Below are positions 25,877 to 33,262 of a stretch of 64,000 nucleotides of DNA, piece by piece. The stretch's first letter is position 1. Every line of letters begins with the position of its first letter. This stretch comes from Nevskia sp035651715. Lineage in GTDB: Bacteria; Pseudomonadota; Gammaproteobacteria; Nevskiales; Nevskiaceae. The notes beneath the pieces are model-generated. The model worked only from the letters and a program-made list of their open reading frames with translations. It did not search any database and was not told the origin of the DNA. The position numbers and the translations under genes were made by a program. The stretch is taken from positions 62,001 to 126,000 of the forward strand of contig DASRFD010000047.1 of assembly GCA_035651715.1 (NCBI GenBank), given 5' to 3'.

Positions 25877-27634
25877 ATGAGCACGCCGGTCGATCACGAC
25901 GAGAGCATCCGCGCCGACTTCCTGGCCGAAGCCGGCGAACTGCTCGCCCAGCTCGGCGAGCAGCTGGTCGCGCTCGAGCGCAATCCCGGCGAGCGCGAGC
26001 TGCTCAACGCGGTGTTCCGCGGCTTCCACACCATCAAGGGCGGCGCCGGCTTCCTCGCGCTGCACCCGATGGTCGAGCTGTGCCACGCCGCCGAGGACGT
26101 GTTCAACGCCCTGCGCAGCGGCGCCACGGCGCTGGATGCCGCGCTGATGGACCAGGTGCTGCAGGCGGCCGACCTGCTGCAGCGCATGCTGCAGGCCGCC
26201 GCCGAGCGCCAGGCCCTGCCGGCCGCGCCGGCGGCGCTGGTCGAGGGCTTGCGCCGCGCCGCGCGCGAACCGCGCCCGGCGGCCGCGCCTGCCGCCGCCG
26301 CAACGGCCGCCGCGGCGCCCGGCGACGCCATCAGCGACGACGAATTCGAAGCCCTGCTCGACCAGTACCAGGCCGGGCAGGCGGCGCCCGCGCCAGCCGC
26401 GCCGGCCGTTACGGCCGCGCCGGCCGCCGCGCCGCCACCGCCGCCGGAGAGCCCCGCCAGGCCGGCCGCACCCGCCGACAACGGCGTGCGCGTCGACACC
26501 GCGGCGCTGGATGCGATGATGAACCTGGTGGGCGAGCTGGTGCTGGTGCGCAACCGCATGAAGACGCTGGTGGCGCGCGACGCGCACAGCCCCGCGGCGC
26601 GCGCCACCGCCGAGCTGGACCACATCACGCGCGGCCTGCAGTCGGCGGTGATGCGCGTGCGCATGCAGCCGATCCGCAAGGTGTTCTCGCGCTTCCCGCG
26701 CGTGGCGCGCGACGTGGCGCGCGCGCTCGGCAAGCAGGTCGAGGTGGAGCTGGCGGGCGAGGACACCGGCCTGGACAAGAACCTGGTCGAGGCCCTGGCC
26801 GATCCGCTGCTGCACATGGTGCGCAACAGCGTCGACCACGGCATCGAGACGCCGGAACGGCGCCTGGCCGCCGGCAAGCCCGCCGCCGGCCGGCTGCGCC
26901 TGGCCGCGCAGCAGGCCGGCGAGCAGATCCTCATCACCGTCTCCGACGACGGCGCCGGCATCGACGCCGAGCGCCTGCGGGCCAAGGCGGTGGAGAAGGG
27001 CGCGATCGACGCCGCCTCCGCCGCGGCGCTGACGCCGGCCGAGTGCCTGCAGCTGGTGTTCCTGCCCGGCTTCTCCACCAAGGAGCAGGTCAGCGACCTG
27101 TCCGGCCGCGGCGTCGGCATGGACGTGGTCAAGTCGGCCATTGTCGCGCTCGGCGGCTCGGTGCAGATCGACTCGCGCCCCGGCTTCGGCACCGACATCC
27201 GCATCCGCGTGCCGCTGACCCTGGCGATCCTGCCGGCGCTGATGGTCGGCATCGGCGAGCGCGTGCTGGCCCTGCCGCTGGCGCCGGTGCTGGATGTGTT
27301 CGTGCTGGACCCGCAGCGGCTGCGGCGCCTCGACCGCTGGCAGGTGGTGCTGTACCGCGGCGAAACCCTGCGCCTGATCGACCTGCAGCGCTGGCTCGAG
27401 CCGGGCCGCGCGCAGCCGCCCAGCGGCCACGTGGTGGTGGCGCAGATGGAGAGCGAGCGCATCGGCTTCATCGTCAGCCGCGTCTACGGCCGCGAGGAAG
27501 TGGTGATCAAGCCGCTCGGCGCCTTGCTGCGCGGGCTCGCCGGCCTGGCCGGCGCCACCGTGACCGGCTCCGGCCGCGTCGCCCTGATTCTCGACCTGCC
27601 CGGCGTGTCGCGCGCCGCGGCGGAACTGGAGTAA
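25877..27634 (+). CDS. cheA: Chemotaxis histidine kinase CheA (first copy, CheZ-linked)
   Basis: 585 aa. HPt domain with phosphorylatable His51 (FHTIKGGAGF), dimerisation domain (DAMMNLVGELVLVRNRM), ATPase (MVRNSVDHGIE, DDGAGID, GRGVGMDVVK) and C-terminal CheW-like domain. No full P2 domain is seen. Instead, an Ala/Pro linker (131-200) contains ISDDEFEALL (152-161), a short acidic peptide that resembles the CheY-binding N-terminus of FliM. It lies between cheZ and the stator genes, so it probably signals to the first CheY. Confidence 0.95.
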   Translation: MSTPVDHDESIRADFLAEAGELLAQLGEQLVALERNPGERELLNAVFRGFHTIKGGAGFLALHPMVELCHAAEDVFNALRSGATALDAALMDQVLQAADLLQRMLQAAAERQALPAAPAALVEGLRRAAREPRPAAAPAAAATAAAAPGDAISDDEFEALLDQYQAGQAAPAPAAPAVTAAPAAAPPPPPESPARPAAPADNGVRVDTAALDAMMNLVGELVLVRNRMKTLVARDAHSPAARATAELDHITRGLQSAVMRVRMQPIRKVFSRFPRVARDVARALGKQVEVELAGEDTGLDKNLVEALADPLLHMVRNSVDHGIETPERRLAAGKPAAGRLRLAAQQAGEQILITVSDDGAGIDAERLRAKAVEKGAIDAASAAALTPAECLQLVFLPGFSTKEQVSDLSGRGVGMDVVKSAIVALGGSVQIDSRPGFGTDIRIRVPLTLAILPALMVGIGERVLALPLAPVLDVFVLDPQRLRRLDRWQVVLYRGETLRLIDLQRWLEPGRAQPPSGHVVVAQMESERIGFIVSRVYGREEVVIKPLGALLRGLAGLAGATVTGSGRVALILDLPGVSRAAAELE

Positions 27635-27640
27635 CCCGCG

Positions 27641-28381
27641 ATGGACCTGCTCAGCCTGATCGGCGTCTGCCTGGCCTTCGTCGCCATCTTCGGCGGCGGC
27701 ATGCTGCACGGCACCGGCCCCGGCGCCCTGTGGGGGCCGGCGGCGCTGGTCATCGTCTTCGTCGGCACCACCGCCGCGATCATGGTGCAGACGCCGATGT
27801 CCACCTTCAAGCACGCGCTGAAGATCCTGCGCTGGGTGTTCAAGCCGCCGGCGCAGAACCCCAGGGAGCTGATCGGACGCATCGTCGAGTGGAGCAATGC
27901 CGCGCGCAAGCAGGGCCTGCTGGCGCTGGAGAACAGCGCCGAGGGCGAGGCCGATCCGTTCATCAAGAAGGGCCTGCAGCTGCTGGTCGACGGCGCCGAG
28001 CCCGACGTGATCCGCAACACGCTCGACGTGGAGATGGGCAACCGCGAGCACTTCGACCTGGCCGGCGCCAAGGTGTTCGAGGGCATGGGCATCTATGCCC
28101 CGACCCTGGGCATCATCGGCGCGGTGATGGGCCTGATGGAGGTGATGGCCAACCTGGCCGATCCGAGCAAGCTGGGCGCGGGCATCGCCGCCGCCTTCGT
28201 CGCCACCATCTACGGCATCGCCACCGCCAACCTGTTCATGCTGCCGATCGCGTCCAAGCTCAAGGCGGTCATCGCCGACCAGACGCGGGTGCGCGAGATG
28301 GTGATCGAGGGCCTGGTGTCGATCTCGCAGGGCGAGAACCCGCGCAACATCGAGGCCAAGCTGCAGGGGTACCTGCATTGA
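27641..28381 (+). CDS. motC: Flagellar stator protein MotC (MotA/PomA family)
   Basis: 246 aa. Four-helix stator A subunit: SLIGVCLAFVAIFGGGMLHG at the N-terminus, a cytoplasmic loop with charged residues that push on FliG, and the C-terminal pair of helices (GMGIYAPTLGIIGAVMGLM, then AFVATIYGIATANLFMLPI). The MotA/TolQ/ExbB signature GAVMGLM is present. Pairing with motD after cheA reproduces the Pseudomonas motCD arrangement. The coupling ion cannot be read from sequence alone. Confidence 0.92.
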   Translation: MDLLSLIGVCLAFVAIFGGGMLHGTGPGALWGPAALVIVFVGTTAAIMVQTPMSTFKHALKILRWVFKPPAQNPRELIGRIVEWSNAARKQGLLALENSAEGEADPFIKKGLQLLVDGAEPDVIRNTLDVEMGNREHFDLAGAKVFEGMGIYAPTLGIIGAVMGLMEVMANLADPSKLGAGIAAAFVATIYGIATANLFMLPIASKLKAVIADQTRVREMVIEGLVSISQGENPRNIEAKLQGYLH

Positions 28382-28469
28382 ACGGCCGCCGGCGCCCGAC
28401 CGCGGCCGGCAAGCCGGCGGCGGCTCTTGCCGACGACCGCTCACCGACGAACAAGGGCTGATTCTCCCC

Positions 28470-29495
28470 ATGGCGAAGAAGAAGAAACACGAGGACCACA
28501 CCAACCACGAGGCCTGGGCCATCCCCTATGCCGACATGATCACGCTGCTGCTGGCGTTCTTCGTGGTGATGTACTCGATCTCCGCCGTCAACGAGGGCAA
28601 GTACCGCGTGCTGTCCGACGCGCTGTCGCAGGCCTTCGGCGGCCCGCCCAAGTCGATGAAGCCGGTGCAGCTGGGCACGCACCGCCAGAGCGGCACCAAC
28701 ACCGACCAGACCATCAACGTGCTGCAGCAGAACGCGGTGGAGCAGACCCTGGCCGGCGACATGCGCGACCTGCGCACCCCGGTGGTGCTGCCCGGCCGCG
28801 ACAAGGCCCGGCTGGCGCAGCAGCAGAGCGCGCCTTCCGGCGCCACCGGCTACGCCGAGCAGAAATCGCGCGAGGCGCTGCAGCGCATGGCCGACGCGGT
28901 GGAGAAGGCGATGGGGCCGCTGATCGACCGCAAGCTGATCGTGGTGCGCAAGACCGAGCTGAAGCTGGAAATCGAGATCCGCACCGACATCCTGTTCGCC
29001 AGCGGTTCGGCCGGCATCGGCGACAAGGCCCAGATCGTGCTGGCGCGGCTGGCGGCGATCCTCAAGCCCTTCCCCAATCCGCTGCGCATCGAAGGGCATA
29101 CCGACGACGTGCCGATCCACACCAATACCTTCGCCTCCAACTGGGAGCTGTCGGCGGCGCGCGCCGCCAGCGTGGTGCACCTGTTCATGGAGCAGGGCGT
29201 CGATCCGAAGCGGATGAGCGTCGAGGGCTTCGGCGAATACCGCCCCGCCGCCGGCAACGACACGGCCGAGGGGCGCAACCACAACCGCCGCGTGGTGCTG
29301 GTGGTGCTGGCCGACCCCGGCCAGCCGCTGCCGATCGGGCCGGCCGCCGCGGCGCAGCCATCGGCACCGGCGGCGGCACCGGCGGCGGCACCGGCCGCCG
29401 ACCCGGCGCCGCCGGGCGGCGACGCGGCCGCAGGCACGCCCGCGACCCCGCCGGCGGCGGCCGCCGGCGCCGCCCCGCCGGCGGGCCAGCCGTGA
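28470..29495 (+). CDS. motD: Flagellar stator protein MotD (MotB family)
   Basis: 341 aa. Short basic N-terminus, one membrane helix with the ion-binding Asp22 (IPYADMITLLLAFFVVMYS), plug/linker, and a peptidoglycan-binding OmpA-like domain (LRIEGHTDDVPIHTNTFASN, NHNRRVVLVVL). A Pro/Ala-rich tail of about 55 residues follows the OmpA domain and is unusual for MotB but common in GC-rich genomes. An 88-base gap separates it from motC; its stop overlaps cheW. Confidence 0.93.
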   Translation: MAKKKKHEDHTNHEAWAIPYADMITLLLAFFVVMYSISAVNEGKYRVLSDALSQAFGGPPKSMKPVQLGTHRQSGTNTDQTINVLQQNAVEQTLAGDMRDLRTPVVLPGRDKARLAQQQSAPSGATGYAEQKSREALQRMADAVEKAMGPLIDRKLIVVRKTELKLEIEIRTDILFASGSAGIGDKAQIVLARLAAILKPFPNPLRIEGHTDDVPIHTNTFASNWELSAARAASVVHLFMEQGVDPKRMSVEGFGEYRPAAGNDTAEGRNHNRRVVLVVLADPGQPLPIGPAAAAQPSAPAAAPAAAPAADPAPPGGDAAAGTPATPPAAAAGAAPPAGQP

Positions 29496-29959
29496 GCGCC
29501 CCGAGCTTCGGCCGCCGCGACGACGGCGTGCTCGGCCGCTGGGTCGGCTTCCGGCTCTGCGGGCAGAGCTATGCCCTGGACATCCGCAAGGTGCAGGAAG
29601 TGCTGGTCTCCGCCGAGATCGAGCCGGTGCCCGGGGCGCCGCGCGCGGTGCTGGGCGTGATCAACCTGCGCGGCCGCATCGTCACGGTGGTCGATCCCGC
29701 CCTGTGCCTGGGCTTTGCCACCGGCGGAAGCGCCGATTCCCGCACCGTGGTGGTGGCCGACTCCGGCAAGGACACCCTGGGCCTGCGGGTCGACAGCGTC
29801 ACCGAGGTGTGCAGCGTCGCCGAGCGGGCGATCAAGCCGGCGCCGCCGATCCACGGCCGCGAGCCGGACACGCTGGTGCGCGGCATCGTGCGCCGCGGCG
29901 AACTGCTGCTGACCCTGCTCGAGGCCGACCAGCTGGCGCAGCGCGCCGCCGCGGCCTAG
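29492..29959 (+). CDS. cheW: Chemotaxis adaptor CheW (first copy)
   Basis: 155 aa, GTG start overlapping the motD stop. A single CheW domain: WVGFRLCGQSYALDIRKVQE, PGAPRAVLGVINLRGRIVTV and the closing LLLTLLEADQLAQ. It couples receptors to CheA. Last gene of the fliA-cheYZA-motCD-cheW block; a 117-base gap with a possible promoter follows. Confidence 0.93.
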   Translation: MSAPSFGRRDDGVLGRWVGFRLCGQSYALDIRKVQEVLVSAEIEPVPGAPRAVLGVINLRGRIVTVVDPALCLGFATGGSADSRTVVVADSGKDTLGLRVDSVTEVCSVAERAIKPAPPIHGREPDTLVRGIVRRGELLLTLLEADQLAQRAAAA

Positions 29960-30024
29960 GCGGCCGCCGTGCGCCGCTCGCACCCCCGTTCTGCTCCGCT
30001 CATCGCGGCCGCGTAGGACATCCC

Positions 30025-30052
30025 TAAAGCCGCCGGCCCTGCGGGCCGCTAG
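30025..30052 (+). promoter_or_regulatory. Possible sigma-28 promoter before the second che block
   Basis: TAAA, 16 bases, then GCCGCTAG: one base longer than the usual TAAA-N15-GCCGATAA. The start would lie about 18 bases before the STAS ATG. The spacer also forms a six-pair hairpin (CGGCCC-TGC-GGGCCG, 30034-30048) that could instead be the 3'-end structure of cheW, so the call is tentative. Confidence 0.35.
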
Positions 30053-30076
30053 CCGGAAGTGCCAGAGGGAACCGCC

Positions 30077-30385
30077 ATGCAAACCACTGAATCGGGTGTC
30101 GGCAGCGCTGCCCTGCGCCTGCCCGCCCAGCTCGGAATCGAATCCGTCGCCGCGCTCAAGGCCGACCTCCAGCCGCTGCTGGGACAGCCCGACACCGTGG
30201 TGCTCGAGGCCGACGAGGTCGAGCGCGTCCACACCGCGGCGATGCAGTTGTTCTGCCTGTTCTGCCGCGACCGCCGCGCCGAGGGCCGCGAGGTCGAGTT
30301 CGCCCGGCCTTCCGCCACCCTGCGATCCGCCGCCGAGCTGCTCGGCACGGCCAGCCTGCTGCGCATCGCGCGGGGTGCGGCATGA
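30077..30385 (+). CDS. STAS-domain protein in chemotaxis operon
   Basis: 102 aa after an AGAGGGA ribosome site. The fold pattern is STAS (MlaB/anti-anti-sigma-like): a beta-rich start, VVLEADEVERVHTAAMQLFC, a helix, then LRSAAELLGTASLLRIA. At the site where SpoIIAA-type proteins carry the phosphorylated Ser, this one has Thr53 preceded by His52. Its stop overlaps the next cheY (ATGA). STAS proteins occur in several chemotaxis-like clusters, but the partner kinase or phosphatase is not obvious here. A role as signalling switch or scaffold is inferred only from context. Confidence 0.78.
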   Translation: MQTTESGVGSAALRLPAQLGIESVAALKADLQPLLGQPDTVVLEADEVERVHTAAMQLFCLFCRDRRAEGREVEFARPSATLRSAAELLGTASLLRIARGAA

Positions 30386-30744
30386 CCCGCGTGCTGGCGG
30401 TGGACGACTCGCCCTCGATGCGGCAGATGGTGGCCTTCACCCTGACCTCGGCCGGCTATGACGTGGCCGAGGCGCCGGACGGCCAGGTGGCCCTGGGCAT
30501 GGCGCAGAAGGAGCGCTTCGGCCTGGTGCTGGCCGACGTCAACATGCCCAACATGGACGGCATCAGCCTGGTGCGCGCCCTGCGCGGCCTGCCGGAGTAC
30601 AAGTTCACCCCGCTGCTGATGCTCACCACCGAATCGGGCCCGGAGAAGAAGCAGGAGGGCAAGGCCGCCGGCGCCACCGGCTGGCTGGTCAAGCCGTTCA
30701 ACCCGGAGCAGCTGCTCAGCACCGTCAAGCGCGTCCTCGGCTAG
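30382..30744 (+). CDS. CheY-type response regulator (second copy)
   Basis: 120 aa single receiver domain: VLAVDDSPSMRQMV, phosphoacceptor Asp52 (LADVNMPNMDG), LTTESG and LVKPFNPEQLL. All catalytic residues are intact. The sequence differs clearly from the first CheY (Ser-rich alpha1 and NMPNMDG), as is usual for the CheY of a second pathway. Translationally coupled to the STAS gene and 10 bases ahead of the second cheA, which should phosphorylate it. Confidence 0.92.
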   Translation: MTRVLAVDDSPSMRQMVAFTLTSAGYDVAEAPDGQVALGMAQKERFGLVLADVNMPNMDGISLVRALRGLPEYKFTPLLMLTTESGPEKKQEGKAAGATGWLVKPFNPEQLLSTVKRVLG

Positions 30745-30754
30745 GACCCGCTCC

Positions 30755-32698
30755 GTGAGCATCGATCTCGCCCGGTTTCACCGCAGTTTCTTCGAAGAGA
30801 GCTTCGAGGGCCTGGAATTGATGGAGCGCGAGCTGCTGCGGCTGGACAGCGGCGGCAGCGAGGCGCTGCACGCCGTGTTCCGCGCCGCGCACTCGATCAA
30901 GGGCGGCGCCGGCACCTTCGGCTTCGCCGCCGTGGCGGCCTACACCCATCACGTCGAAACCCTGCTCGACGAACTGCGCGGCGGCAAGCGCGCCGTCACG
31001 CCGCCGCTGGTTGACCTGCTGCTGAAGGCCACCGACGCGCTGCGCCTGCTGCTGACCGCGGCGCGCGACGGCACGCCGCTGGACAGCGCCGCGGTGGCGG
31101 CGGTGCAGGCCGAGGTGGAAGCGCAGCTGCAGCAGGCGCCCGCGCCGGCCGCGCCCGTCGCCGCGCCGGCGGCGGCGGGCGAGAGCTGCTTCCACATCCG
31201 CTTCGCGCCGCACGCGGAGCTGTTCCGCAGCGGCAACGACCCACTGCTGATCCTGCGCGAGCTGGCCGCCCTCGGCCGGCTCGAATCGCAGTGCGAGCTG
31301 CCGGCCGCGCCGGACTTCGCCGCCTGCGACCCCGAATCCTGCCTGCTGGCCTGGAATCTGCGCCTGCGCACTTCCCGCGCGCGCGCCGACGTGCTCGACG
31401 TCTTCGCCTGGGTGGAAGGCGAGTGCGAACTCCAGGTCGAGGCGGAAGGCGCCGCCGTCGCGGCCGCCCCGTCCAGCGCCCCGGCCGTGGCCGCACCACG
31501 GCCGGCGGACGCTGCGCCGGCCGATGGCGGCTCGGTGCGCGTCGGCACCGCCAAGATCGACGCGCTGATCAACCTGGTCGGCGAACTGGTCATCACCCAG
31601 GCCATGCTGGCGCAGCACGCCGGCGGCCTGGACCCGGTGCAGAACGAAAAGCTGCTCGCCGGCCTGCAGCAGCTGGACCGCAACACCCGCCAGCTGCAGG
31701 AAGCGGTGATGGCCACGCGCATGCTGCCGATCGACGCGGTGTTCAGCCGCTTCCCGCGCATGCTGCGCGACCTGGCGGCGCGGCTGGGCAAGGAAGTGCG
31801 GCTGGAGACGCAGGGCGAGGCTACCGAGCTGGACAAGAGCATGATCGAGAAGATCGCCGATCCGCTCACCCACCTGGTGCGCAACGCCGTCGACCACGGC
31901 ATCGAGACCTGCCAGCAACGCCTGGACTCCGGCAAGAGCGCCGAGGGCAGCATCCGCCTCAGCGCCGCCCACCAGGGCGGCATGATCGTGATCGCGGTCG
32001 CCGACGACGGCGCCGGCCTGGACCGCGCCCGCATCCTGGCCAAGGCGCGCAGCCAGGGCCTGGCGGTGAGCGAGACGATGAGCGATGCCGAGGTCTGGCA
32101 GCTGATCTTCGCGCCGGGCTTTTCCACCGCCGAAAAAGTCAGCGACATCTCCGGCCGCGGCGTCGGCATGGACGTGGTCAAGCGCAACGTCGAGGCGCTC
32201 GGCGGGCGGGTCGAGGTGGAGTCGCGCCCCGGCGCCGGCACCCGCGTCGCGATCCGCCTGCCGCTGACCCTGGCGATCCTCGACGGCATGTCGGTGGCGG
32301 TCGGCGACGAGACCTTCATCGTGCCGCTGAACTGCGTGGTCGAGTCGCTGCAGCCGCAGGCCGCCCAGCTGCGCAGCGTGGCCGGGCAGGGCACCCTGCT
32401 GAAGGTGCGCGAGGAATACCTGCCGCTGGTGCCGCTGCATAGCCTGTTCCGCATTTCCGGCGCAGTGAGCGAGCCGCAGGCCGGCATCGTCGTGGTGCTG
32501 GAGGCGGAGGGGCGCAAGGCCGCCCTGCTGGTCGACCAGCTGGTCGGGCAGCAGCAGGTCGTGGTGAAAAGCCTGGAACACAATTTCCGCCGCGTGGCCG
32601 GAGTCTCCGGGGCGACGATCCTCGGCGACGGCCGCGTGGCCCTGATCCTGGACGCGGCGGGCATGGTGCGCAGCACCAGCCTCGCCGCGGCCGCCTAG
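30755..32698 (+). CDS. cheA: Chemotaxis histidine kinase CheA (second copy)
   Basis: 647 aa, GTG start. HPt with His46 (AHSIKGGAGTFGF); an alpha/beta P2-like domain at about 145-235 (FHIRFAPHAELFRSGNDPLL) missing from the first CheA; an Ala/Pro linker; dimerisation (INLVGELVITQAML), ATPase (LVRNAVDHGIETC, ADDGAGLD, GRGVGMDVVK) and CheW-like domain. Organisation differs from the first CheA, pointing to a separate signalling pathway that works with the soluble PAS receptor downstream. Confidence 0.95.
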   Translation: MSIDLARFHRSFFEESFEGLELMERELLRLDSGGSEALHAVFRAAHSIKGGAGTFGFAAVAAYTHHVETLLDELRGGKRAVTPPLVDLLLKATDALRLLLTAARDGTPLDSAAVAAVQAEVEAQLQQAPAPAAPVAAPAAAGESCFHIRFAPHAELFRSGNDPLLILRELAALGRLESQCELPAAPDFAACDPESCLLAWNLRLRTSRARADVLDVFAWVEGECELQVEAEGAAVAAAPSSAPAVAAPRPADAAPADGGSVRVGTAKIDALINLVGELVITQAMLAQHAGGLDPVQNEKLLAGLQQLDRNTRQLQEAVMATRMLPIDAVFSRFPRMLRDLAARLGKEVRLETQGEATELDKSMIEKIADPLTHLVRNAVDHGIETCQQRLDSGKSAEGSIRLSAAHQGGMIVIAVADDGAGLDRARILAKARSQGLAVSETMSDAEVWQLIFAPGFSTAEKVSDISGRGVGMDVVKRNVEALGGRVEVESRPGAGTRVAIRLPLTLAILDGMSVAVGDETFIVPLNCVVESLQPQAAQLRSVAGQGTLLKVREEYLPLVPLHSLFRISGAVSEPQAGIVVVLEAEGRKAALLVDQLVGQQQVVVKSLEHNFRRVAGVSGATILGDGRVALILDAAGMVRSTSLAAAA

Positions 32699-32723
32699 CG
32701 GGAATTTCAAGGAGCATGGCCGC

Positions 32724-33245
32724 ATGAGCCAGGTCCACAGCACGATCCAGCCGGCCACGGGCGCGGCGCCCGTCGCCGCCGGCGGCGAATTCCTCACCTT
32801 CACCCTGGGGGCCGAGGAATACGGCGTCGACATCCTCAAGGTGCAGGAGATCCGCGGCTACGACGCCGTGACCCGCATCCCCGACACCCCCGACTTCATC
32901 AAAGGCGTGGTCAACCTGCGCGGCGCCATCGTGCCGGTGGTGGACCTGCGCCTGAAGCTGCGCCTCGGCTCGGCCGAGTACAACAGCCTCACCGTGATGA
33001 TCGTGCTGAACATCGCCCGCCGCGTGGTCGGCGTCGTCGTCGACAGCGTCTCCGACGTGATCCAGCTCGCCGCTGAGCAGATGCACCCGGCGCCGGAGTT
33101 CGGCGGCCAGGTCGACACCCGCTTCATCTCGGGCCTCGGCACCGTCGAGCAGCGCATGCTGATCCTGCTCGACATCGAAAAACTTCTCAGCTCACAGGAC
33201 ATGGCCCTGCTGCCCGAGGCAGCCGGCGATTCTGTGCGGCACTGA
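32724..33245 (+). CDS. cheW: Chemotaxis adaptor CheW (second copy)
   Basis: 173 aa. CheW domain: FLTFTLGAEEYGVDILKVQE, RIPDTPDFIKGVVNLRGAIV and the closing MLILLDIEKLLSSQDM. The first 25 residues are an Ala/Pro extension. A GGAG site lies upstream; a short ATG-initiated reading frame of three codons overlaps the ribosome site region. It sits between cheA and the PAS receptor, linking the two. Confidence 0.95.
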   Translation: MSQVHSTIQPATGAAPVAAGGEFLTFTLGAEEYGVDILKVQEIRGYDAVTRIPDTPDFIKGVVNLRGAIVPVVDLRLKLRLGSAEYNSLTVMIVLNIARRVVGVVVDSVSDVIQLAAEQMHPAPEFGGQVDTRFISGLGTVEQRMLILLDIEKLLSSQDMALLPEAAGDSVRH

Positions 33246-33262
33246 CTCCAGGAGCACGTCCC

